Shown here one piece after another: positions 17,526 to 24,959 of a stretch of DNA of 64,000 bases. The DNA is from Paraburkholderia sp. BL21I4N1 (GTDB lineage Bacteria; Pseudomonadota; Gammaproteobacteria; Burkholderiales; Burkholderiaceae). Numbering within the stretch: the stretch's first letter is position 1; each line of letters starts with the position of its first letter. The DNA lies in contig NZ_PVEN01000005.1 of assembly GCF_002973525.1 (NCBI RefSeq), positions 1-64,000 of the forward strand, read 5' to 3'. Below the pieces are notes generated by a model that was not told the DNA's origin, did no database searches, and was given only the letters and a program-made list of their open reading frames with translations. The translations under genes and the position numbers were made by a program.

Positions 17526-18548
17526 TTATTTGCCACCGCTCCGCTCTTGCGAGGTAATGGCTACGACGCCATGATCGAATTTCTGAGCCCTTGCGCCATG
17601 CCCGAACTTCTCCCGGTATGCGGCCGGACTCGTGAGCGCGATACGTCGGAAGTGCCGGCGCATTGATTCCTCCGAGCCGAACCCCGCCAACTCGGCGATG
17701 CGGCCAATCGGCAAGGGCGTTTGCGCTTCGAGCATCTCACGGGCCACCGCCACGCGTTCACGCACAAGCCATTCGTACGGTGCCATGCCGGCGGTGTCAT
17801 GAAATTGCCGTTGCAACGTACGCGGGCTCATCGCAGCCCGTTCTGCCAGCGAGCGCAGCGTGTGCGGCAAAGCAGGGTGCTGGCGCACCCAGTCCATCAA
17901 CTTCGCCAGACGTCCGCTCTCGTCCCGCGGCATGGGACGCGGCACAAACTGCGCCTGACCGCCTTCCCGATGGGGCGCCACCACGAGCCTCTGTGCGACC
18001 CGATTCGCCACCGCGCTACCGTAATCGCGTCGCACCAGATGAAGCAGCATGTCCAGCCCCGCAGCCGAGCCCGCCGACGTGATGATCTGTCCTTCGTCGA
18101 CATACAGCGCATCGGACTGCACGCGCACTAGCGGGTAGCGCTGCTGCAGTTTCGTCGCGTATCGCCAGTGGGTTGTGACGGTTTTGCCGTCGAGCACGCC
18201 AGCCGCTGCCAGTACGAACACGCCGGAGCAAATCGAGCAAAGACGCGCGCCCCGCTGGTAGGCAGCGCGGATCTTCTTTAGTAGCGCGTCGGGCGGCAAT
18301 TCGTCCGCGTCGCGCCAGCCGGGCACCACGATCGTATCCGCGAGCCCGAGCAGCTTGAGCGTGTAGGGCGCGGCGACCGTGATGCCGCCTGCGGCGCGGA
18401 GCGGTCCGGGCTCGCTCGCGCAAACCGCGAACCGATACCAGTCGACACCGAGCTCCGGACGTTCGAGCGCGAACAGTTCGGTCACGCAGCCGAATTCGAA
18501 AGTACAGAGCCGGTCGTAGACCAGTGCGACGACGAGATGATTGTCCAT
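17526..18548 (-). CDS. ftrA: GlxA/FtrA-type AraC-family regulator
   Basis: A 340-residue regulator with an N-terminal DJ-1/PfpI-like amidotransferase fold (about 1-170, the nucleophile-elbow region reading LCSICSGVFVLAAAG) and a C-terminal double AraC helix-turn-helix (about 215-320: LAERAAMSPRTLQRQFHD and IAELAGFGSEESMRRHFR). The layout matches FtrA. It is divergent from a rhodanese gene, a pairing common in Burkholderia, and probably controls that gene. The effector is unknown. The start is the ATG at 18548, with the promoter in the 110-bp shared gap. Confidence 0.88.
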   Translation of the reverse strand: MDNHLVVALVYDRLCTFEFGCVTELFALERPELGVDWYRFAVCASEPGPLRAAGGITVAAPYTLKLLGLADTIVVPGWRDADELPPDALLKKIRAAYQRGARLCSICSGVFVLAAAGVLDGKTVTTHWRYATKLQQRYPLVRVQSDALYVDEGQIITSAGSAAGLDMLLHLVRRDYGSAVANRVAQRLVVAPHREGGQAQFVPRPMPRDESGRLAKLMDWVRQHPALPHTLRSLAERAAMSPRTLQRQFHDTAGMAPYEWLVRERVAVAREMLEAQTPLPIGRIAELAGFGSEESMRRHFRRIALTSPAAYREKFGHGARAQKFDHGVVAITSQERSGGK

Positions 18549-18658
18549 GGCGCGATGTTACTGGAGATTGACGATTACGCCACTTATGCGGTTCGCGACC
18601 CGACGCCAGAATGAGGCTCCTGGATCACTTTGCCAGGGCCATGTTCATCGGAGCACTC

Positions 18659-19087
18659 ATGCAGGATTCAAACATGCTGACTACCAACGCCGTCACCGCC
18701 GTTCCCGCCGCCGATAGCGCGGCCGCGCTTGCTCACTTCCGCGCGACGCTGCAATTCGAAACCGATTGCTCCGATATCGCCAGCGCGCTCGCCAGCGGCG
18801 CGCCCGGTTTCGTCCTGCTCGATGTGCGCAGTCCGGCGCTGTTCGCGAAGGGCCATGTGCCGGGCGCGCTCAATCTGCCGCACGGCAAAATAGTCGAGTC
18901 GAAGCTGGTGACCTATCCATCCGATACGCTTTTCGTCACGTACTGCGCGGGTCCGCATTGCAACGGGGCGACACGTGGCGCGATACGGCTTGCGCAACTG
19001 GGCCGGCCGGTGAAGGTCATGATTGGCGGGATCACGGGATGGCTCGACGAGGGCTGCAGCCTCACGGTGAGCGATGCTGTCGGGTGA
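18659..19087 (+). CDS. rhodanese-like sulfurtransferase
   Basis: A single rhodanese domain of 142 residues from the chosen ATG. Typical landmarks are LLDVRSPALFAKGHVPGALN and the active-site loop TYCAGPHCNGA, whose first Cys is the sulfur carrier. It should transfer sulfane sulfur to a thiophilic acceptor in the cytoplasm. ATG 18659 has GGAG at ideal spacing; ATG 18674 (AGGA upstream) is almost as good. The frame extends to 18611 without a better signal. Divergence from ftrA suggests control by that regulator. Confidence 0.88.
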   Translation: MQDSNMLTTNAVTAVPAADSAAALAHFRATLQFETDCSDIASALASGAPGFVLLDVRSPALFAKGHVPGALNLPHGKIVESKLVTYPSDTLFVTYCAGPHCNGATRGAIRLAQLGRPVKVMIGGITGWLDEGCSLTVSDAVG

Positions 19088-19239
19088 TCGCGTTGAAGGA
19101 CGCCAAATGACGGTGCCTTGAAATCGTGATGGGGGAATAGTCACGGCTCCAATTGCGCCGAAGGTCGGCTCCCGATTTGGAGCCGACCGGTGGCTGCGTA
19201 GGGTGCCGTTGGACCGCTACGCTACTTCCGGTCGATTGC

Positions 19240-19449
19240 CACCGTTCCGGCCTTGCGAGGTCGTGGCGGCGAACCGGCGAAACGCGGCCACGCCCAAAAT
19301 TGCGCGAAATAGGCTATGTCGTAATCGATGCCCGACTCTATTGCATCGTCTTCACGCAGCGCGGCGAAACCTTCCGGGTTATCAGTCTGCGCAAAGCCAA
19401 CAAGCGGGAGATTGACCGATATAAAAAAGCAACCAGCGTTGATTCGTAA
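19240..19449 (+). pseudogene. brnT: brnT toxin remnant (N-terminal half lost)
   Basis: The frame encodes the C-terminal half of a BrnT RNase toxin (DARLYCIVFTQRGETFRVIS, then LRKANKREIDRY), the same block found in the intact BrnT at 39251-39520. The expected N-terminal part with the FDxxK and HGVS segments is missing: upstream codons in all three frames read as unrelated sequence and no suitable start exists. It overlaps the intact antitoxin gene, as in a normal brnTA pair. Confidence 0.75.
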
Positions 19450-19696
19450 CACGCAGGAAGAGGAGGCCGCGATCGCACGCGGCATCGCGGCCGATCCTGA
19501 CACGTTTGAGCCAACCGACGAGCAGTTCGCGCAGATGAAACGTCGAGGCGACCGGCCGAAGCTCGCCAAGCCGAAAGAGGCCGTTACCGTGCGCTATGAC
19601 GCCGATATTCTTGAGCGATTCAGGGCCAGCGGCGACGGATGGCAAACACGCATGAACAACGCGCTGCGCGACTGGCTTCAAACGCACCACGTCTGA
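19412..19696 (+). CDS. brnA: BrnA antitoxin (DUF4415)
   Basis: About 94 residues with the BrnA pattern: an acidic N-terminal toxin-wrapping part (EEEAAIARGIAADPDTFEP) and a C-terminal ribbon-helix-helix (KEAVTVRYDADILERFRASG, DGWQTRMNNALRDWL). It would neutralise BrnT and repress its own operon. No ATG lies at the expected position; the likely start is the TTG at 19412, overlapping the toxin remnant, though GGGAG is very close to it. With the toxin broken it is an orphan antitoxin. A terminator hairpin follows. Confidence 0.8.
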   Translation: MTDIKKQPALIRNTQEEEAAIARGIAADPDTFEPTDEQFAQMKRRGDRPKLAKPKEAVTVRYDADILERFRASGDGWQTRMNNALRDWLQTHHV

Positions 19697-19723
19697 ACGC
19701 AGCGAAACGCGATCCGGCTTGCG

Positions 19724-19750
19724 GGGGCGCTAGACGCCCCTTTCTCTTTT
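19724..19750 (+). terminator. intrinsic terminator after brnA
   Basis: Stem GGGGCG (19724-19729) with CGCCCC (19735-19740), a five-base loop, then TTTCTCTTTT. Correctly placed 27 bp after the antitoxin stop. Confidence 0.65.
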
Positions 19751-19867
19751 GCCACTGTAAATGCGGACGGCATAACATTGTTTCTCACAAGTTTTTTTGA
19801 ACATTAGAAATCTCTCCTGTGATAGCGTTCCATCGCCAATTGCCGAATTTCATTCACAGGAGCCGAA

Positions 19868-20242
19868 ATGCCGTTCGACAAATCTGCCGCAGCTCAATAT
19901 GCAGATATCCACGCCGAGTCACAAAGTACAGGCAACTGCGCGAGATACGTTCGCCTCGCTGTTGAGGCCGGAGGAATATCTCTGCATCACGCACATTTTG
20001 CGAAAGACTACGGTCCGTTACTTGAGGCTATGGGTTTTCGTGAAACCAGCCTCGCACCGCAGCAAGGCGACGTAGTTGTGATCCAGCCGGCTCCAGGGCA
20101 TCCCGCAGGGCACATGGCGATTTTTGACGGTTCGATATGGGTTTCTGATTTCAAACAGACGCATCCCGGTCCGCAAGGGTTTTATCCGGGACCGGCCTAT
20201 CGACAGGCACACCCGACCTACAAAACCTACCGATACAACTGA
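19868..20242 (+). CDS. BPSL0067/CHAP-like peptidoglycan hydrolase, candidate effector
   Basis: A 124-residue protein of the family called BPSL0067. It has an NlpC/CHAP-like Cys-His arrangement: TGNCARYVRLA with C24 as probable nucleophile, and GHPAGHMAIFDG with H82 as probable base. No signal peptide is present, as expected for an effector injected by another machine. CAGGAG precedes the ATG. The next gene, 8 bp downstream, encodes an exported protein, giving the arrangement of amidase effector and periplasmic immunity protein seen with type VI secretion Tae/Tai pairs. No secretion genes are in the window; the effector role is inference. Confidence 0.75.
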   Translation: MPFDKSAAAQYADIHAESQSTGNCARYVRLAVEAGGISLHHAHFAKDYGPLLEAMGFRETSLAPQQGDVVVIQPAPGHPAGHMAIFDGSIWVSDFKQTHPGPQGFYPGPAYRQAHPTYKTYRYN

Positions 20243-20250
20243 GACGGAAG

Positions 20251-20703
20251 ATGAAGAAATTATTGACGCTCGCTGTCTCTCTTGTCCTGCTCATTAGCGC
20301 AACGATTTTTCAGCATTCGGCGTTCGCGGATACCTCAACGCCAGGCGACAGTACCAAAGCGTTTTACAGTTGGTATATCAAGGTGCAATCAGGCGCGAAG
20401 TATCCGCTACTGGACAAAAACATTTACAGCTACGTGATGAAGGCAACTGTCGACAAGTTGCGGGACGACTATCACCATAACCGCCTGCCCGGCGACAGCG
20501 ACTATTTCACGAAAGTCCAAGACTACGACGACAAGGACTGGGCGAACAACATCGCGACGCAACCGACACTGATGCTCGGCGATGCGGCTGTTGTTCCTGT
20601 GACGTTCGGATCGACGGATAAGGTCAGTGTGCTGGTATTTCTGCGAAAGCAAGGGAGCGCCTGGAAGATCGTCAAGGTTGACGACACGCTCGACTACAAA
20701 TAG
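20251..20703 (+). CDS. exported DUF3828-like protein, candidate immunity protein
   Basis: A 150-residue protein with a clear signal peptide (KKLLTLAVSLVLLISATIF, cleavage near AFA-DT) and a soluble mature domain (FYSWYIKVQ, DKDWANNI, then VLVFLRKQGSAWKIVKVDD at the end) that resembles DUF3828 periplasmic proteins. It starts eight bases after the hydrolase-like gene and shares its terminator, so the two are one unit. The simplest reading is that it protects the cell wall of the producer from the preceding enzyme. I am fairly sure of export, less of the role. Confidence 0.75.
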   Translation: MKKLLTLAVSLVLLISATIFQHSAFADTSTPGDSTKAFYSWYIKVQSGAKYPLLDKNIYSYVMKATVDKLRDDYHHNRLPGDSDYFTKVQDYDDKDWANNIATQPTLMLGDAAVVPVTFGSTDKVSVLVFLRKQGSAWKIVKVDDTLDYK

Positions 20704-20741
20704 CCCGTCAAGAAAACGGGGGATTTCGAAAGTGAGCATGC

Positions 20742-20768
20742 AAAAGCCTGCGAATTGCAGGCTTTTTT
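20742..20768 (+). terminator. intrinsic terminator of the effector/immunity unit
   Basis: A 10-bp stem (AAAAGCCTGC 20742-20751 with GCAGGCTTTT 20757-20766) and a T tract, 39 bp after the stop codon. Confidence 0.8.
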
Positions 20769-20849
20769 GCGGGTAGGGCCGCCTACGCAGCCGCAATGCG
20801 CTTGGTGCGCGGAATTAGGAAGGCTCTCCGCCCCGTTAGAGCTAAGGCC

Positions 20850-21235
20850 TGTGCTTTCGTGCATGTAGGCCGGGGGCAATACCGGAAAACATTCGACCTG
20901 AGCGCCACATGCGCGGCAGCTCGAAAGCCTGCTCATGCCAACGCGCAAGCACCGCTGAAAACCGGCCTTCGTGCTTGGCACGCCGGATTTCGTCGACGAC
21001 ATTCAATCCGCCAACATAGAGCGCGAAGCTGCGTCGGCTAGACAGAAAGTGCGGCGCCTACACGCCAATCCAGGCAAGCAATTCGGCCAGTGGGACGTGG
21101 GGCGCTGCGGGTTCTGGATCGATGTTCGCGACTACAGCAGGTTCGTCGGAAGACGTAGGGACGTTCTGATTCTCAAATGCTGAGCGCGTCGAGCGCGAGC
21201 CGGCAGAGCAGTTCGATGCGATTTCACTTGTAAGC
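20850..21235 (-). pseudogene. degenerate copy of the prophage right-end regulator-like gene
   Basis: Read on the minus strand this region translates to pieces closely matching the intact product of 41112-41705: RIELLCRLALDAL, VVANIDPEPAAPHVPLAELL, APHFLSSRRSFALYV and ELPRMWRSGRMF. It contains at least two lesions: a frame change between the first and second pieces (a TGA follows LSI) and an in-frame TAG before APHF. Most of the N-terminal helix-turn-helix part is missing. It is therefore a broken paralogue bounding the prophage on the left. Confidence 0.8.
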
Positions 21236-21248
21236 ACCGTCGAACGAA

Positions 21249-21278
21249 GGTTAGCCGTTTAATTTGACATAAGATAAA
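21249..21278. repeat. left copy of prophage-end motif
   Basis: GGTTAGC, six bases, then the 17-mer ATTTGACATAAGATAAA at 21262-21278. The same arrangement with the same spacing occurs at 41740-41769. Either a shared control region of the two paralogous genes or part of an attachment site. The first 11 bases (ATTTGACATAA) resemble a XerC arm. Confidence 0.65.
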
Positions 21279-21303
21279 CGAACTTACTAACTAAAAGCTG
21301 GCG

Positions 21304-21633
21304 TTACACCTGCGGAGCCCAAGCCCCACAAGCGTTAGCGGGTAGCGCCAGCCACCGAAAACCCGTGGAAAATTTTTCCCAAGCACCCATCCAGATCGAC
21401 TGGACGTCGGGCGATTTCGCGCGCTCGTAAGCAGCCGCCGCGATAACTTCCATCGGTTCGATACCGCAAGCCACAGCGATTTTCAGAGCAGTCGTTTCGT
21501 CGAAATGGCTGCGTCCTGCACGGTAGCCGCTGATCGTCGAGGCGCGAATATTCAGCGCTTTCGCAAGCGCGTAGTCAGATTCGACTTTGAGACAACGCTT
21601 CGCGTCGTCCAGATAGTCAACTGTTCCTTTCAT
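21304..21633 (-). CDS. phage repressor-like HTH protein (DUF3693-like)
   Basis: A 109-residue protein with an N-terminal helix-turn-helix (DYALAKALNIRASTISGYRA) and a helical tail (GIEPMEVIAAAAYERAKSPD) of the type I associate with DUF3693 phage regulators. It is divergent from the early gene operon and sits where P2 has its C repressor, so a lysogeny-control role is likely. A perfect 13-bp palindrome lies 11 bp upstream of its ATG, fitting autoregulation. The integrase that should accompany it is absent. Confidence 0.7.
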   Translation of the reverse strand: MKGTVDYLDDAKRCLKVESDYALAKALNIRASTISGYRAGRSHFDETTALKIAVACGIEPMEVIAAAAYERAKSPDVQSIWMGAWEKFSTGFRWLALPANACGAWAPQV

Positions 21634-21643
21634 CTTGTAACCC

Positions 21644-21656
21644 CTTGAAATTCAAG
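21644..21656. promoter_or_regulatory. palindromic operator upstream of the repressor-like gene
   Basis: CTTGAAATTCAAG is a perfect palindrome centred on one base, placed 11 bp upstream of the minus-strand start codon at 21633. Likely bound by the adjacent helix-turn-helix protein. Confidence 0.5.
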
Positions 21657-21730
21657 ATTAACCCTGATGCGTAGCGTAGTTCGATGTTCGAGAATATGCA
21701 ACGATCGAGGGTTACGAATGATTCGAGCCC

Positions 21731-21760
21731 TTGACATAGTTTTAGGTCTCGAACTATCCT
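21731..21760 (+). promoter_or_regulatory. early promoter of the prophage
   Basis: TTGACA at 21731-21736 and TATCCT at 21755-21760 with an 18-bp spacer. TCGAACTA (21749-21756) overlaps the -10 and is the inverse of TAGTTCGA at 21677-21684, making a plausible repressor site pair. It would drive the early genes starting at 21876. Confidence 0.5.
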
Positions 21761-21875
21761 CCGCCTGTCGCCTTGGCAGCCGGTGTTCTACCCCGCCGGT
21801 GCTGGAATTGCTCCCCAGCCGCCGGGCGACTTCTGCGCTTCAAATCGTTCAAGGGGTAGAGCAAGGGGAGGTTAC

Positions 21876-22058
21876 ATGCGACACATTTCGTTGCAAGTTA
21901 CACACGCCGGTATCAAGTTGCCGGTAACAGACCGATGCGTTTTTGACGATGCCGAAGCAATTCGGCGTGAGCTGAACACGCATAATCAGCTGCAGCGAGC
22001 GCGCTACCGCGCACGCCAACAAGGTCGGCCGCACCTGACTGTCGTGGGTACGGCATGA
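21876..22058 (+). CDS. small early phage protein, unknown
   Basis: A 60-residue protein with a strong ribosome binding site (AAGGGGAGG). It contains VTDRCVFDDAEAIRRELN and a basic C-terminal part (RARYRARQQGRPH). First gene of the early operon; its end overlaps the next start by four bases. Position suggests a Cox/B-like control or replication role, but no helix-turn-helix is evident. Confidence 0.6.
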   Translation: MRHISLQVTHAGIKLPVTDRCVFDDAEAIRRELNTHNQLQRARYRARQQGRPHLTVVGTA

Positions 22059-22276
22059 CGAACGCAGATATTCAACAAGCAAAGCCGCGCGTAGTCGCAC
22101 CGGGCGTCCTGGAATGCGGCCCGTACTTCGAGCAACATGCGCGCGGTGGCTACTTCATCGTCGGTCGCCGGCAAATCCACTGGTACGAAGAAACTGCGCT
22201 GCGCGGTGATCCGTTTTTGCTGACCCGCGACGAGGCGCTAAACGCCGCTCTGCACGAAACGGCGGGGCGCAAATGA
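22055..22276 (+). CDS. small early phage protein, unknown
   Basis: A 73-residue protein whose ATG overlaps the preceding stop (ATGA) and whose own stop overlaps the next ATG. Sequence features are GGYFIVGRRQIHWYEETAL and FLLTRDEALNAALHE. No family recognised. Tight coupling to both neighbours supports it as a real gene. Confidence 0.6.
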   Translation: MTNADIQQAKPRVVAPGVLECGPYFEQHARGGYFIVGRRQIHWYEETALRGDPFLLTRDEALNAALHETAGRK

Positions 22277-22491
22277 ATCCCAACGTCACGCCAATCGATC
22301 AACAGCCGGGCCGTACCGAGCTGATTGAAGACCTCGCATCGTTCGGTGTCGGCGCCGGGGTCATGATTCCTCCATTCGTCCTTTACGCACCGCCGCGCAC
22401 GGCTTGCAGTGATCGCGCGGCGGCTCGTGCGTTGGACGAACTGCGCCCCCTCCTTGGCAAACTGGCGCGACGGCACCGCGTCATCCGGTAA
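22273..22491 (+). CDS. small early phage protein, unknown
   Basis: A 72-residue protein translated from an ATG overlapping the preceding stop. The middle (VGAGVMIPPFVLYAPP) is moderately hydrophobic and the C-terminus is basic (GKLARRHRVIR). No recognised family. Confidence 0.55.
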   Translation: MNPNVTPIDQQPGRTELIEDLASFGVGAGVMIPPFVLYAPPRTACSDRAAARALDELRPLLGKLARRHRVIR

Positions 22492-22499
22492 AACATCTC

Positions 22500-22643
22500 A
22501 TGAAAGACAAGCAGATCCGCAAGCCGATGCCCCTGTGGGCGATCTGGCTACTGTCCGTGCTTGCTGTTCTCGCGTGGAGCGCCATCAACGGCGAACCGCA
22601 ATCAAGCGAGCCCGCGGCAGTTCGCGTGCTTATCCGCGCCTGA
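22500..22643 (+). CDS. 47-residue membrane protein
   Basis: ATG at 22500, TGA at 22641-22643, eight bases after the preceding stop. A basic start (MKDKQIRKP) is followed by one hydrophobic helix (LWAIWLLSVLAVLAW). Small single-span proteins are usual in phage early operons. Function unknown. Confidence 0.5.
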   Translation: MKDKQIRKPMPLWAIWLLSVLAVLAWSAINGEPQSSEPAAVRVLIRA

Positions 22644-22663
22644 TTGCAAGGGAGACAGGCGTA

Positions 22664-24454
22664 ATGTGGATCTATGCGAATGCGGTGAATTCGGAGTTGC
22701 CGAAGCTTGCCGCCATGCAGAAGGCGCGCAAGCGTCTGCCGTATAAGTGGTACCGGCGGGCTTATCGAAATGCTGAGAGCGCGGGGCGTGATAGCGCGAG
22801 CAAGCGCGGTGCGGCGCATCTGTTCGACATGAACGCGGCCAATCGCAGCATGGCTGCGTTTGTAGATGAACACGCCCCGGATTCGATGCCGGTGCGCCCC
22901 GACGCATCCGATTACGAAATCTGCATGAAGGCGCGCACGCTCGCCAACGATTTTGTGCTTCGCGCGCTCGGGCTCGACGCCAATCAAGCGCTCGTCGTTG
23001 CGGCTCGTACCTGTGCCGCTTACGGCGTCGCGCTGCCGGCCTTCGACAATCCGGCGCAACAGGTGCTTCGCGTGAAGTGCGAACTATGGTGGCGGCGGCA
23101 ATTACGGCGTCTGCACATCCGTTCGCTGGAGCATTCGAACATCCGTCTGCATTACGTCCACTACAAAGCCGAGCCTTACGCGAGCGATGAAGCGGTGCGC
23201 CGGCGCATCGCGCAGAACCGGCGCAACACGGCAACCCTCGAATCCGTCACGCTGGAAAACGAACTCGGCCACCGTTTCACGCTCGCCGAACTAGCTGCAA
23301 AGAGTGTTTCCAACAAAGCACTGAAACGCGGCGAGTTGATGACGCGTTTGCGCGGCTGTGAAGACCTTGCAATCGCGGCGCACTTCCAAGGGGTGATGTT
23401 CACGCTGACTTGCCCGAGCCGCTTTCACGCGATTCGCCAATTGGGTAACGGCACCCGGTTCATTCCGAACAAGAAATACAACGGCGCATCGGCTCGCGAC
23501 GGGCAGGTGTATTTGCGCAAGGTGTGGGCGCGGATTCGTGCGCAGCTCAAGCGAGAAGGCGTGACCTACTTCGGCATGCGTGTGGCGGAGCCGCACCACG
23601 ACGCTACGCCGCATTGGCATGGCCTGATTTTCTCGGACAACGTCGATCGCGTGTGCTCGGTGATGCGCGCTCATGGTCTGCGCGACTCGGGCGACGAGGC
23701 TGGCGCGCAGGCGCGGCGTGTGAAGTTTGAGCGCATCGACAGCGCGAAGGGCTCGGCGGTCGGCTACATCGCGAAGTACATCGCAAAGAATATTGACGGC
23801 CACGCGGTGGGCGACCACAAGACACAAGAGGGCTACACCGTCCAGGCGGATATGTGGGGCGAAGACGAAATCACACCGTCGCAGCGTGTCGAAGCGTGGG
23901 CGGCGCTGTGGGGCATCCGCCAGTTTCAGCAGTTCGGCGGTGCGCCTGTTGGCGTGTGGCGTGAGCTGCGGCGTGTGAAGGTCGAAGACCTCCCAGCCGC
24001 CGAAGAATCACCGGCGATCGTGGCCGCATGGCATGCGGCGCAGAAAACCGAAATGCACAAAGCGGACTGGGCGGAATACGCGCGGGCTATGGGTGGCATC
24101 GCGGGTGAAGAGCGTCTGATTTACGTTAAGCGCACCACGCAGCATCGTGAAGGCCGGTACGGTATCGCGCCGGTCAAAGTACCGCACGGCGTCGCGGCAA
24201 CTGGCGTTGCGTACATCGTCGACGGTATGTGCGCGTACTCGAAGGAAACAGAAATTTTCGTTCCGGCAACTCGCTTTGAGTGGCGGAAGGTTCAGCGCAG
24301 CGGCGAAGCCGCGAGCACTCGGACTCGTGTCAATAACTGTACGCGCAGCGTTCGGCCAGGGGTGGCTGACCGGGCTGCCCAGTTGGATCGCAGCAATGAA
24401 ATCAGCGTCAGTGGGGAAGGGGACTGCGCGGAATGGGGTCAATGGAACCTGTAG
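22664..24454 (+). CDS. A: P2-type replication initiation endonuclease (gpA)
   Basis: A 596-residue HUH endonuclease that nicks the phage origin for rolling-circle replication. The metal-binding motif is PHWHGLIF with H317 and H319, preceded by FGMRVAEPHHD; the paired catalytic tyrosines are Y368 and Y372 in GYIAKYIAKN, four residues apart as in P2 gpA. GGGAG precedes the ATG at 22664; the frame is open further upstream but that part overlaps the small membrane gene. Catalytic residues are intact, so the protein could be active. In P2 the origin lies within the gene itself. Confidence 0.93.
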   Translation: MWIYANAVNSELPKLAAMQKARKRLPYKWYRRAYRNAESAGRDSASKRGAAHLFDMNAANRSMAAFVDEHAPDSMPVRPDASDYEICMKARTLANDFVLRALGLDANQALVVAARTCAAYGVALPAFDNPAQQVLRVKCELWWRRQLRRLHIRSLEHSNIRLHYVHYKAEPYASDEAVRRRIAQNRRNTATLESVTLENELGHRFTLAELAAKSVSNKALKRGELMTRLRGCEDLAIAAHFQGVMFTLTCPSRFHAIRQLGNGTRFIPNKKYNGASARDGQVYLRKVWARIRAQLKREGVTYFGMRVAEPHHDATPHWHGLIFSDNVDRVCSVMRAHGLRDSGDEAGAQARRVKFERIDSAKGSAVGYIAKYIAKNIDGHAVGDHKTQEGYTVQADMWGEDEITPSQRVEAWAALWGIRQFQQFGGAPVGVWRELRRVKVEDLPAAEESPAIVAAWHAAQKTEMHKADWAEYARAMGGIAGEERLIYVKRTTQHREGRYGIAPVKVPHGVAATGVAYIVDGMCAYSKETEIFVPATRFEWRKVQRSGEAASTRTRVNNCTRSVRPGVADRAAQLDRSNEISVSGEGDCAEWGQWNL

Positions 24455-24468
24455 AGCGAGGAATTCCC

Positions 24469-24732
24469 ATGACACAAATGAAGATCGATTGCCCTTGCTG
24501 CGGCGGCGAATTTGACGCACGCCATACAGAGGGTCTGTCCACAACGCTGCGGCGCATGTATTTCGTTTGCGAAGACTGCGGCTATCGCACGCCGGCGGGC
24601 TTCGAAATCCTTTTCTCACTGTCGGCGTCGTCCCGGCCGCGGGAAGGCGTGTTGCTGGAGGTTCGACCGTCGCCGATGCTGCGCGGCGCGGTGAACGCGC
24701 GCACGACAATGAATCGGGAGAACCGGCCGTGA
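24469..24732 (+). CDS. Ogr-like zinc-finger protein 1
   Basis: An 87-residue protein with two Cys pairs (CPCCGGEFDARH and FVCEDCGYRTPAGF) spaced like the Ogr/Delta class that activates P2 late promoters by contacting RNA polymerase. It has a long C-terminal extension after the finger. GAGG precedes the ATG by nine bases. It overlaps the following, second finger gene by four bases. Confidence 0.7.
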   Translation: MTQMKIDCPCCGGEFDARHTEGLSTTLRRMYFVCEDCGYRTPAGFEILFSLSASSRPREGVLLEVRPSPMLRGAVNARTTMNRENRP

Positions 24733-24941
24733 GATTCACGATCGCTTGCCCGCATTGCGGCGCTCGCGGTATCGCGCGAGCGATGGAAAAGAAGTCGGAA
24801 ACGGATTGGGAGATTGACTTCCAGTGCGACGACGTGACGTGCGGTCACACATACCGCACGAAGCTCGAAATGTTCCCGCCTGAACTGCCGATACCTAAGC
24901 GGCAGAGGCGAAGCAATACCGAATTGCAGTTTGATCTTTAA
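24729..24941 (+). CDS. Ogr/Delta-family late-gene activator
   Basis: A 70-residue protein closer to the classic Ogr/Delta pattern: CPHCGARGIARAME at the N-terminus and FQCDDVTCGHTYRTKLEM, where the second pair is CxxxxC. It should bind zinc and activate late operons. GTG start overlapping the previous stop. In P2 ogr lies beside D at the other end of the map, so two copies here after A is a different arrangement. Confidence 0.75.
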   Translation: MRFTIACPHCGARGIARAMEKKSETDWEIDFQCDDVTCGHTYRTKLEMFPPELPIPKRQRRSNTELQFDL

Positions 24942-24959
24942 CCAGCTCCGGGGGGAGCG

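Noticed and set aside
17324-17557. Plus-strand frame running through the orphan terminator
   Set aside because: It reads through a strong hairpin and T tract and into the end of ftrA; more likely non-coding.
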